This document shows positions 43,168 to 51,067 of a stretch of DNA of 64,000 nucleotides, in pieces (position 1 is the first letter of the stretch; every line of letters begins with the position of its first letter). The DNA comes from Parahaliea mediterranea. GTDB taxonomy: Bacteria > Pseudomonadota > Gammaproteobacteria > Pseudomonadales > Halieaceae. The stretch spans positions 520,911-584,910 of the forward strand of contig NZ_QEWO01000004.1 of assembly GCF_003402235.1 (NCBI RefSeq). The letters run 5' to 3'. The translations under genes and the position numbers were made by a program. The notes below the pieces were generated by a model, which did not search any database, had not been told where the DNA came from, and was given only the letters and a program-made list of their open reading frames with translations.

Positions 43168-44922
43168 TCACTCTCCTTGTTGCCCGTCCGGCGCCGGCGG
43201 CGCTGGCTGGCCGTGGTCCGGGGGCATCATGCCCGCGTGGGAGGCCGGCATGTCACGCACCTGCACAGACAGACTGCCATCACGCTGGTGGAAGGCGTGG
43301 CAACCCACGCAACCCACGGTGGTCAGCCCTTTGTCTTCGGCGTGACAGGCCAGGCAATTATCGGCACCAGGCATCAGAATATCCCGGGCGTCGTCCGATT
43401 GACTGGCCTCGTGGCAGGCCTCACAGACTTCCGTCGACTCATCCCAAGCTAAGCTCAGGTGGCTGGTATGGTCAAACACGCCCTTGGGATACCAGTCGCC
43501 GGTAATCCGGATGGGCTGCACGTACCAGCGGTCGAAAATGCCGCTGGCGCCGGTGTCCATCACCTCGTGGCAGGTGATGCAGCCGGTCTGTTCAAACTGG
43601 TACTGGGCCTCTTTCAGGGCCTCGGCGCGCCCGCACTCCAGGCCGGTGCCCTCGCAGCTGGCGGCGGCGTAGCGCTTGCCGGGCACCCGGCGCGGTTTCT
43701 GGCCGGCGCGCTCGGCGCGCAGCTGCGGGTCGGTAAACTCGCGGATGAAGTGGGCCTCCATGGCGGTGATGGCCGCCCGCAAATCGCCATGGGGCAGTTC
43801 CAGATCCGGGTCGAACACATCAAAACTCAGGCCGTGACAGCTGCGGCAGTGGGCATCCATGGCAATGGGCTCGAAGTGCTCGCCATCGTCCTTGGGCGTG
43901 TGGCAGGACGCGCAGACCAGGGCGTCGCCGGTGGATTCGTCCTGCACTTTGTCCACATCCAGGTGCACGGCGTGGGTGAATTTTAGGTTGGAGCGCTCCT
44001 GCAAATCGGGGTCGCCAAGGCGCACCCGCTCCACTTCCCAGCCGTGGGCGCCACCGGGGCCCTGGGGCGTGAGCAGGCCCAGGCGAAACTCCGGGTGCTC
44101 GCTGGCGGTGAAGGCGGTCACCGCCTCCATGCCTTCGGCGGCCGGCCAGTCCGCCGGCACGGCGTGGCAGTCCACGCACAGGCCGTTGTCCAGCCGCACC
44201 AGGCGTTCGGGCTCGTTGTGTTCCCGGTGGCAGCTGGCGCAGCGCTCACCGGCGAAGGCCTCTGCCGGGTGCAGGGCAATGTCCACGTGCTCGGTCATGC
44301 CCCGGTGGCAGTCCAGGCAGGCGGCGTCTTGCACCATCACAAAGGGAGTGGTGTGGCAGGCCTGGCAATCCTCGGAGACACCGCTGGTATCGTGGGCTGC
44401 CACCAGCGGCCCGCTGGACCACAGGCCGTCATCCGGCAGGGGGGAGCTGCGCAGGGTGTCCGCCAGCTCCGGCTTGAATACTCCCACCAGGGGCAGAATG
44501 AGGCAGGTGGCCAGCACCAGCAGGGCCAGCGCCCAGCTCAGGCGGCGGTTGGTGAACAGCGTCGGGCGCAGCTCCATGGCCCCGCCGAAACTGGCCTTGA
44601 CCGGGCCAACCCGGCGCACCAGCAGGCCGAGCTCAAAGCCGCTGGGGGCCTCGAACAGGCTGAGTTCGTAACCGCCAACGCCCAGCACCTGGCCCGGCGC
44701 CAGGCTGGCCTTGCGCAGGTTTTTATCATCCAGCTGGAATTCCATGCCCTTGGCCACCACCTGGGCACCACCCTTGGATGGCTTCAGCTGGAGGCTGCCC
44801 GGCAGGCCCGGCAGCAGCACCATGGCATCGGCGCTGCCAAGGGTCAGCTCGCTGCCCTGATACTCGTTTTCCAGGGCTTCGCCGCTGCCGCGGCCGGTTT
44901 GTCGTCTAACCAGGAAATACAC
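43168..44922 (-). CDS. FHA-like domain - membrane helix - decahaem cytochrome c fusion
   Basis: Protein of 584 residues from a GTG at 44922. The N-terminal cytoplasmic part (about 20-105; GSADAMVLLPGLPGSLQLKPSKGG, then LAPGQVLGVGGYELSLFEA) looks like a divergent FHA or YscD-type beta-sandwich. A membrane helix (about 128-150; LSWALALLVLATCLILPLVGVF) follows, then a periplasmic region with ten CxxCH sites: CQACH, CLDCH, CASCH, CVDCH, CASCH, CRSCH, CITCH, CEACH, CLACH and CVGCH. The haem sites occur in the paired spacing of NapC/decahaem cytochromes. The start lies 5 bases past the stop of the cytochrome-b-like gene, with no good ribosome-binding site, so it is coupled to that gene. The domain order would let a cytoplasmic phospho-signal touch a periplasmic electron carrier directly. 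The FHA-like call is tentative; the haem sites are certain. Confidence 0.85.
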   Translation of the reverse strand: MYFLVRRQTGRGSGEALENEYQGSELTLGSADAMVLLPGLPGSLQLKPSKGGAQVVAKGMEFQLDDKNLRKASLAPGQVLGVGGYELSLFEAPSGFELGLLVRRVGPVKASFGGAMELRPTLFTNRRLSWALALLVLATCLILPLVGVFKPELADTLRSSPLPDDGLWSSGPLVAAHDTSGVSEDCQACHTTPFVMVQDAACLDCHRGMTEHVDIALHPAEAFAGERCASCHREHNEPERLVRLDNGLCVDCHAVPADWPAAEGMEAVTAFTASEHPEFRLGLLTPQGPGGAHGWEVERVRLGDPDLQERSNLKFTHAVHLDVDKVQDESTGDALVCASCHTPKDDGEHFEPIAMDAHCRSCHGLSFDVFDPDLELPHGDLRAAITAMEAHFIREFTDPQLRAERAGQKPRRVPGKRYAAASCEGTGLECGRAEALKEAQYQFEQTGCITCHEVMDTGASGIFDRWYVQPIRITGDWYPKGVFDHTSHLSLAWDESTEVCEACHEASQSDDARDILMPGADNCLACHAEDKGLTTVGCVGCHAFHQRDGSLSVQVRDMPASHAGMMPPDHGQPAPPAPDGQQGE

Positions 44923-44927
44923 GGCCG

Positions 44928-45806
44928 CTACCAGTAAATGAACACGGAGAAGATATGGATCAGCAGCGCCACCAGCAGCGCCACCGTGAGGGGAATGTGC
45001 ACAAACAGCCACACCCGGATCAGGCCCCGCAGGCGAATTTCACGCCGCAGCAGATTGAGGATGACCCGGCGCCGGCCGAACAGGGCAAGCAGCTCGTTCA
45101 GGACCTCCGCCTGGGACTGCTTGCGGGCGTCGGGGATGCGCTCGGACAGGGCCTTGACGATCACCCCCTGCTCCGCGTTGCCCACCGGCTTGCTTTGCCC
45201 CGGCAGGATGATGCGTGAATGGTCCCGCGCCGTCAGCTGGCGCCAGGACGAGCCGCCAAGGGCAGTCAAATCCAGGGCCGACAGGGCCATCGCCTGCAGC
45301 TCCGCATCGCAGGCCTCCACCGTGTCGCGAATGGTGCTGTCCAGCTCACCCAGCTCTTCCAGCCAGGCATCGCGGTCTTTGCCCGCGTTGTTCGCGGCCA
45401 GCCGCCCCGGCAGGTGGATGTACACGTAAAGCCCGTAAAAGCCGGAGAAAATCACCGCGCACATCAGCGCGTAGGCCAGGGTGTGCACGTTCCAGCCCAC
45501 CTGGGCGGCACTGTGCAAAGTGGCCACCACCAACAGCACGGCCCCCAGGTAGACATGGGCAGATGTCCAACCCTGCACGGTCCCCAGGGTTGAGCTGTAG
45601 CGCCGCTTGCGCACCCCCAGCACGCTGAGCCACACAATCAGCAGGGCGCCAATGGTGCCCAGCACATAGCCCTGCCAGGTGCCGCCGTTGGGCGGCTGGG
45701 CAGCGCTGCCGCCCTGGCTCAGGTAGAGGGCGATGGACACCAGCCCCAGCACCAGGGCCCATTTGCCATAGCGAAAACCGCGCCAGGCCAGCAGCGAAAT
45801 GTGCAT
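44928..45806 (-). CDS. b-type-cytochrome-like inner-membrane protein
   Basis: Integral membrane protein of 292 residues with about five helices: 14-33, 46-65, 82-100, 108-131 and 263-292. A cytoplasmic or periplasmic loop of about 130 residues lies between the fourth and fifth. His84, His98 and His108 in or near helices 3 and 4, and His270 and His284 in the last helix, are spaced to ligate haem b, as in ferric-reductase/cytochrome b561-like proteins. GGAGG precedes the ATG, which overlaps the stop of the FAD/ferredoxin gene. Between a soluble NAD(P)H-type oxidoreductase and a membrane-anchored decahaem cytochrome, a transmembrane electron-transfer step is the obvious role. No family name is claimed. 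Confidence 0.78.
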   Translation of the reverse strand: MHISLLAWRGFRYGKWALVLGLVSIALYLSQGGSAAQPPNGGTWQGYVLGTIGALLIVWLSVLGVRKRRYSSTLGTVQGWTSAHVYLGAVLLVVATLHSAAQVGWNVHTLAYALMCAVIFSGFYGLYVYIHLPGRLAANNAGKDRDAWLEELGELDSTIRDTVEACDAELQAMALSALDLTALGGSSWRQLTARDHSRIILPGQSKPVGNAEQGVIVKALSERIPDARKQSQAEVLNELLALFGRRRVILNLLRREIRLRGLIRVWLFVHIPLTVALLVALLIHIFSVFIYW

Positions 45807-48292
45807 CAGTGGCCCTCCACCAGTTCACCAAATTGCTCGGGCGACAGGCGCACCGCGGCCCCGGTTGGGCAGGCGCGCACGCAGGCCGGGCCGCCCTTGC
45901 GCCCCATGCAGGCGTCGCATTTCACCGCCTTTTTGCCGGCGTCCTTGGCCGCGGCACTGGGGGTAAAGTGCTCCGGCTCGCCGGGGCCCGAGCCGCTGCC
46001 CAGCAGCAGCCAGGACAACAGCCCGGGTTTCTTCGGCGCGGCGTAGCTGAGTTTGATGGCGTTGTAGGGGCAGTTGGTTTCGCAGTTGCCACAGCCAATG
46101 CAGCTGTCGGAGATAAACACCTCGCCGTTGGCAGAGCGGCGGATGGCGTCCGGCGGGCAGTCCTTCATGCAGTGGGGCAGCTCGCAGTGACGGCAGGAGA
46201 TGGGCACGTGCAGCCCGGCCAGGGAGGCCCCCGCCTCGCGGTCCAGCCGCGAAATACCATTGTGGGTTTCGGCGCAGGCCTTTTCGCAGTTGTCGCAGCC
46301 CACGCAAAGCGTCTCGTCGATCACCAGTGCGTTGGTGGCTTCGCCCAGGCCCTCGCCCATCAAAAAGCCAATGGCGCGGGCCGCCTGCGGCTGGGACGCC
46401 ATGCGGTTGGATTTGCGCAGCACGTCAGACAGCCGCCCCTGCAGGGTGGCCACATGGTCTGGCTGGCTGCCCACCAGGGCCAGAAACTCCGGCCGCCGTA
46501 TCAGGATGGTTTCGGTACGCACCGCCGCAGTGGCGGTGTCGCGGCGCCGCGGCGCGCCCATCAGGGCCATCTGCCCCACCAGTTCCCCGGAATGATTCTG
46601 GTTGACCACTAGGTTGGCGCCGCCACGGGTCAGCATCACGGTGCCGCTGCGAATCAGGTGCAGGCAGTCGCCCTCTTCCCCTTCGCTGAACAGCACCTGC
46701 CCGGCCTTGAACTGGCAGGTTTCGACCCGCCCGGCAATGTCACCCAGCTCCGCCAGCGACAGCTGGGGCCGGAAGGCGGCCTGCAGGGCGCGCATGATGA
46801 AGACCCGGTCGATACCGCTGCTGACCTCCTTGTTGGAGTTCATCAGCTTGACCATGATGCGGCGCGGCGTCTCAATCAGGATGGCGTCTTGCGACACCAC
46901 CGCATCGCCCTGCCGCGGGCGCCCGGATATCAGGCTCATCTCGCCAAAGAACTGGCCGGGCTTAATGGTGTGCCAGGGGCCGTCCTGCTCCAGTTGCAGC
47001 TGCACCTCGCCCTCCACCAGGGTGTAGAAGGTGGTGCTGAACTCGCCGTGGCGGTACAGGGGCTCGCCCGCGGCAACAAACGCGGTGGAGCGCTCTCCGC
47101 CCTGGGGCGCGCGGGCCAGCTCCGCCGGCGGCAGGCTGACAATGATGCGGCTTTCGATGATCAGCTCGCGGAAGGCCAGGGGGTTCATGCGCCGGAACAT
47201 GGGCACCCGCTGCTGGTACAGGTCCAGCACGTCCTCGGCGTCCATCACATAGGGCAGGCCCGAGAACTGATCCTGCAGCAGGGGGTAGTCGGCGGGCTTG
47301 GTGTCTTTGCCGTGGATGAACTCCACCACGTCGTAGCCCTGGTTCATCGCCTGTTTGATCAGCGGATAGCCGCCGAGGGCGCCGATGATGTACAACCCGG
47401 GCACGTTGCTTTGATAGTGGCGGTCGACATCCGGCACCGCCTCCGGGTTGTCGCTGGTAATGACGATGCCGCAGGACTCCACAAACTTGCGCGGCGGCAC
47501 GGTGCCAAGGCGGGCGATGATGCGGTGGCACTCAATGCGCTCTTCACCGGAGGGCGTGTTGAGCACAATGGCGCCGGCGGCGCCGGGGGCAGCTGGCATC
47601 TCAAGGCGCGCCACGCCGCTTTCGTAGCGGCAGTAGAAGGGGCGGTTCTTGTCGTTGATGGCAGCCAGAACAGCATTCAGGTTGCCGTCTTTGGCGCGGC
47701 TGAATTCGTTGCGCCGGTTGACGATGTAAACCTTGTTGTAATCCGACAGGGCGATGGCGTTCTCGATGGCCGCGTCACCGGCACCGATCACCACAATGGT
47801 TTCGCCCTTGAAGTCTTCCGGGTCATCCAGGGTGTAGCGCACAAAGTCGGATTCGGCATCGCCGGGCACGCCGAGGGCGCGCGGATTGCCCTGGGTGCCG
47901 ATGGAGAACACGATGTGCTCCGCCTCCACCGCATCACCGCTGCCGAGCTTGAGCCGGAAGTTGCCCTTCTCGCCCTCAATGCCCACCACTTCGCTGTCGT
48001 AGCGAATGTTGATGCCGGCGGCCAGGGCCTCCTCCCACACCCCGAGAATTTCCTCGCGCTTGCCGGCGGTAAAACCCACCTCGCTGCGCAAATCCAGAAA
48101 GCCCGGCTCGTCCATGACGTGCTTGCCTTTCTGGTACTTCTGGATGGTTTTGGCGAAGGTGTTGAAACCTTCCAGCAGGATATAGCTGGGCTCGCTGGCA
48201 CCCGCCTCCCGATCGTAATGGGCGGCGCGGCCAGCGGCAGACAGGCCCGCGGGCCCCGCTCCAACTACGGCTATGTGGTACCGCTTTGACAC
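45806..48292 (-). CDS. FAD/NAD(P) oxidoreductase with two cNMP-binding-type domains and four [4Fe-4S] ferredoxin motifs
   Basis: Cytoplasmic protein of 828 residues, first gene of the operon. An FAD-binding domain (GAGPAG, 11-16) and an NAD(P)-binding domain (VVIGAGDAAIENA, about 167-179) form a thioredoxin-reductase-like unit (1 to about 330). The redox CxxC of thioredoxin reductase is not evident. Two cyclic-nucleotide-binding-type domains follow (about 405-485, GEMSLISGRPRQGDAVV; about 535-615, GELVGQMALMGAPRRRDTATA). The C-terminus has four ferredoxin motifs: CVGCDNCEKAC, CRHCELPHCMKDCP, CIGCGNCETNCP and CDACMGRKGGPACVRACP, as in NrfC/HybA/DmsB electron-transfer subunits. The start is GTG with GGGGAAGAG just upstream. 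It would take electrons from or give them to NAD(P)H and pass them through FAD and iron-sulfur clusters to the membrane protein encoded next. Confidence 0.92.
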   Translation of the reverse strand: MSKRYHIAVVGAGPAGLSAAGRAAHYDREAGASEPSYILLEGFNTFAKTIQKYQKGKHVMDEPGFLDLRSEVGFTAGKREEILGVWEEALAAGINIRYDSEVVGIEGEKGNFRLKLGSGDAVEAEHIVFSIGTQGNPRALGVPGDAESDFVRYTLDDPEDFKGETIVVIGAGDAAIENAIALSDYNKVYIVNRRNEFSRAKDGNLNAVLAAINDKNRPFYCRYESGVARLEMPAAPGAAGAIVLNTPSGEERIECHRIIARLGTVPPRKFVESCGIVITSDNPEAVPDVDRHYQSNVPGLYIIGALGGYPLIKQAMNQGYDVVEFIHGKDTKPADYPLLQDQFSGLPYVMDAEDVLDLYQQRVPMFRRMNPLAFRELIIESRIIVSLPPAELARAPQGGERSTAFVAAGEPLYRHGEFSTTFYTLVEGEVQLQLEQDGPWHTIKPGQFFGEMSLISGRPRQGDAVVSQDAILIETPRRIMVKLMNSNKEVSSGIDRVFIMRALQAAFRPQLSLAELGDIAGRVETCQFKAGQVLFSEGEEGDCLHLIRSGTVMLTRGGANLVVNQNHSGELVGQMALMGAPRRRDTATAAVRTETILIRRPEFLALVGSQPDHVATLQGRLSDVLRKSNRMASQPQAARAIGFLMGEGLGEATNALVIDETLCVGCDNCEKACAETHNGISRLDREAGASLAGLHVPISCRHCELPHCMKDCPPDAIRRSANGEVFISDSCIGCGNCETNCPYNAIKLSYAAPKKPGLLSWLLLGSGSGPGEPEHFTPSAAAKDAGKKAVKCDACMGRKGGPACVRACPTGAAVRLSPEQFGELVEGH

Positions 48293-48487
48293 GGCTCTTC
48301 CCCGGCAGCAATTTGCGTTATAGCGGGTGGCATCCTGCCCCCTTTCGCGTTCAGTTCCCTTGCCCTGCAGGTGGCCTTGCCGCCTGCGGGCGCTTGTACT
48401 TTTTTGTCACGGCGCCACGCTGGCCGCCGTGTCCCTACGTGTCAACCCCGCTGCGCCTGGGGCGCGCGGCGGCGTATTGCCCCACCC

Positions 48488-50068
48488 TCAGGAGGGAAGG
48501 GCAACAAAAAAGAAATCGCCGACTTCGTCGCCGGCCCGCTTGATCGCCTTGAACTCCGGCGCCAGCTCCGGCTGGCGGCTTTCCAGCTTCTCGATCATAT
48601 CCAGGTACAGGGCCGGGGCGGTGAGCACGGCGTCGTTGCTCTGCAACACTTCAATAAAGGCATCGGCAAACACCGAGCTGCGCGCATTGTCGGTGGCCGG
48701 CAGGGGGCAGTCCTTGCCAGAGGTCATTAACAGGCGCGCCCGGTTGGGAAAGCGCAGGCTCACATAGGCCTCGCTGTTGAGCTGGGCGGCGCTGCTGGCC
48801 AGCAGGAAGGCGGGGTTATCTGCCAGCAGGCCGGCAAAGGATGAGTCCGCCACAACCATGATGCGCTTGGCCGGCAGGCGTGCCAGGTGGGAGCTGATCT
48901 GGGAGGTGGGCACCCAGTAGGTGTCATCCGGCGGTGGCTCGGAGTTGACCGGCAGCCAGTAACCCACTTCGTAATTGCCGCTTTCGCGGCGATTGCCCCA
49001 GCCGGTGTAGTAGATCAGCAGGTTGTCTTCCGGCGTCAACTCACTGTTCATCTGGTTCAGGGCCCGCAACAGCGAGGCGTCGTCGCCATTGGTGACCATC
49101 TTGACCTGGAAACCATAGCGGTTGCGCAGCACCTCACCGACCCGCTGGGCGTCGGATACCGAGGTGGCGAGTTTGTCGAGGTAGGTGTAATCGCCATTGC
49201 CAATCACCAGGGCATAGTAGCGGCCAAAATTCTTGCCCTGCAGGTTGACCGGCTCGGGGGTGGCGAGGTCTTCACGCAGCGCCGGGGCCTGCGCGGCGGG
49301 CGCTGCGCCACTGGCCGCAGGAGCGCCGGTGGCTGCCACCGCAGTGGGCAGTGGCTGGCGGCTGCCGCTGGCCCGGGCGTCTTCCAGCTCGCGCTCAAGG
49401 CGGGCCTTTTCCTCCGCCGCCTGCACGGCTGCTGCGGTGGCAGACGCGGTAACCGCGGCCACCGCCTGTTCCTGCCTCTCGGTGTACATCTCGGCCTGGG
49501 CGATCAGCGCCTTCTGGGCGTCGGAGCGGTAAACCAGGCTGTCGTCGGTAATGCCCCAGGCGGCGCGATACCAGTTGAGGGCGGTCTGCTTGTCCTGGGG
49601 CACGCCCTTGCCCATTTCATACAGTGTGCCCAGGTTGAACTGGGCGCCCTTGTGGCCCTGCTCGGCGGCGCGCTGGTACCACAGGGCGGCCACCTCAAAG
49701 TTGGGCTCGGTGCCAAGGCCCTGCTCGAAAATCTCGCCCACGGTATTTTGCGCCTCGGCGTCACCCTCCTCGGCGGCGGGGAGCCAGACCTTGAGTGCGG
49801 TCTTGTAGTTGGCGCGGTCGTAGGCAACGTATTCACCACCGCGAATGCGGCAGTCCTGGGCGGTGGTCTGCACCGGGCGGCGGGGCGTCATGTAGGTGGT
49901 ATTGCCGAGCTGGCGAACCTGCCCGGGCAGCAGGCAGTCGACGATGTAGAGATCCTTGACCTCGGCGCCTTCCGGTATCGCCGCGACATCGGCGGTGGGC
50001 TGGCCACCACAGGCGGACAACAGCACAGCCAAACACGCCCCTGGCGCCAGAACCCGCGCTTTTAGCAT
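48488..50068 (-). CDS. Sel1-repeat lipoprotein with dyad-less caspase-fold domain (locus B)
   Basis: Predicted lipoprotein of 526 residues: lipobox LLSAC with Cys20, then the same conserved region as its paralogue at 4946-7327 (Cys45 and Cys73, ending IRGGEY). Sel1-like repeats follow (about 85-165; AEEGDAEAQNTVGEIFEQGLG), then a short Ala/Glu coiled coil (about 185-235) and a caspase-like domain from about 284. The catalytic His is Trp357 (YYTGWGNR in place of YYAGHG) and the catalytic Cys is Ser410 (VVADSSFAG in place of DSCYSG). The fold is otherwise intact, so this is a probable pseudo-protease. GGGGAG precedes the ATG. It lies 195 bases upstream of the electron-transfer operon on the same strand and 52 bases from the divergent hydrolase gene. 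It may bind or regulate rather than cleave. Confidence 0.88.
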   Translation of the reverse strand: MLKARVLAPGACLAVLLSACGGQPTADVAAIPEGAEVKDLYIVDCLLPGQVRQLGNTTYMTPRRPVQTTAQDCRIRGGEYVAYDRANYKTALKVWLPAAEEGDAEAQNTVGEIFEQGLGTEPNFEVAALWYQRAAEQGHKGAQFNLGTLYEMGKGVPQDKQTALNWYRAAWGITDDSLVYRSDAQKALIAQAEMYTERQEQAVAAVTASATAAAVQAAEEKARLERELEDARASGSRQPLPTAVAATGAPAASGAAPAAQAPALREDLATPEPVNLQGKNFGRYYALVIGNGDYTYLDKLATSVSDAQRVGEVLRNRYGFQVKMVTNGDDASLLRALNQMNSELTPEDNLLIYYTGWGNRRESGNYEVGYWLPVNSEPPPDDTYWVPTSQISSHLARLPAKRIMVVADSSFAGLLADNPAFLLASSAAQLNSEAYVSLRFPNRARLLMTSGKDCPLPATDNARSSVFADAFIEVLQSNDAVLTAPALYLDMIEKLESRQPELAPEFKAIKRAGDEVGDFFFVALPS

Positions 50069-50120
50069 TTTTATTCTCCCCACAACGAGCGGCAGGGAGC
50101 TCGTGGCTATAATTCCCTTC

Positions 50121-50993
50121 ATGAGCTCACGCCGAACATTCCCTTTCTCTAGCAGAAACAGTAGTCCAACTGGGACGACCCGACAACTGCTGAAGTCGGT
50201 ATTCGTCACACTTCCACTGTTTTTTGTCGCGGCCTGTGAACACATTCCCACCCCCGCGCAGCTGGCCCGGCACTACCAGCTTGAGGCCACCTGGCTGCAG
50301 GGCGGCGACTTCGAACTGCTCAGCCTGGCCCGCCCCGGCGCGCTGGAAGGCCGGCGCCTGCACATCTACCTGGGCGGCGACGGCCAGCCCTGGCAGGGCA
50401 CCCAGCCGGCGCACAACCCCACCGGGCGGCGCAGCATGGCGCTGGATTTACTGCAGCAGGACACCGCGCCCGCCCTGTACCTGGGCCGCCCCTGCTACCA
50501 CCTGGGCACGATGCCAGCCGGCTGTACCGCCAACCTGTGGACCGCCGGCCGCTACTCCCACACGGTGATCGACAGCATGAACACAGCCCTGCAGGGTCTG
50601 CTGCGGGGCCATCCGAATATCGAAGAAGTGGTGCTGATCGGCTATAGCGGCGGCGGCAATCTCGCGGTGTTGCTGGCGCCGCGGCTGCGCCCGGGCGTTG
50701 CCGTAGCGGTGCTGACAGTTGCCGCCAACCTCGACACCGATGCCTGGATTGCCCACCACCGCGTGCTGCCGCTTGCCGACTCGCTGAACCCGGCCGGGAC
50801 CGCCAGCACCGGCGCAGGCGAAGCCCACCTGCAGGGCGAGCAGGACAAGATCGTGCCGCCCGCCACCACCCGCGCCTATTTCCAGCAGCACCCGGCAGCC
50901 CGCGCCATCCCCCTGGCGGGCTTTGACCACCGCTGCTGCTGGGTAGGCCAGTGGCCACAGCTGCTGGCACTGGCGCCGCAGGCCCAGCGCTAG
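50121..50993 (+). CDS. alpha/beta-hydrolase-fold lipoprotein, locus B
   Basis: Predicted lipoprotein of 290 residues (lipobox FVAAC near residue 39). The alpha/beta hydrolase landmarks are HIYLGGDG, YLGRPCYHLG, the nucleophile elbow IGYSGGGNLA, LTVAANLDTDAW, and the putative catalytic His in GFDHRCCW. All are shared with the paralogue at 10580-11437. The ATG at 50121 was chosen because an Arg-rich n-region and hydrophobic core follow. A TATAAT at 50108-50113 lies only 7 bases before it and may be coincidence. It is divergent from the caspase-fold lipoprotein gene (52-base gap) and convergent with the kinase gene. Envelope location and possible esterase activity are inferred; the substrate is unknown. 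Confidence 0.85.
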   Translation: MSSRRTFPFSSRNSSPTGTTRQLLKSVFVTLPLFFVAACEHIPTPAQLARHYQLEATWLQGGDFELLSLARPGALEGRRLHIYLGGDGQPWQGTQPAHNPTGRRSMALDLLQQDTAPALYLGRPCYHLGTMPAGCTANLWTAGRYSHTVIDSMNTALQGLLRGHPNIEEVVLIGYSGGGNLAVLLAPRLRPGVAVAVLTVAANLDTDAWIAHHRVLPLADSLNPAGTASTGAGEAHLQGEQDKIVPPATTRAYFQQHPAARAIPLAGFDHRCCWVGQWPQLLALAPQAQR

Positions 50994-51067
50994 TTGGCGG
51001 GTTACCAGCCCGTTACAAACGCGTTACAGATTGGCGAAAACATTACGACAAAATGGCAACACTCAGG

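Noticed and set aside
50108..50113. TATAAT as the -10 box of the locus B hydrolase
   Set aside because: Only 7 bases from the start codon and no -35 partner at the right distance; possible leaderless transcript but unsupported.
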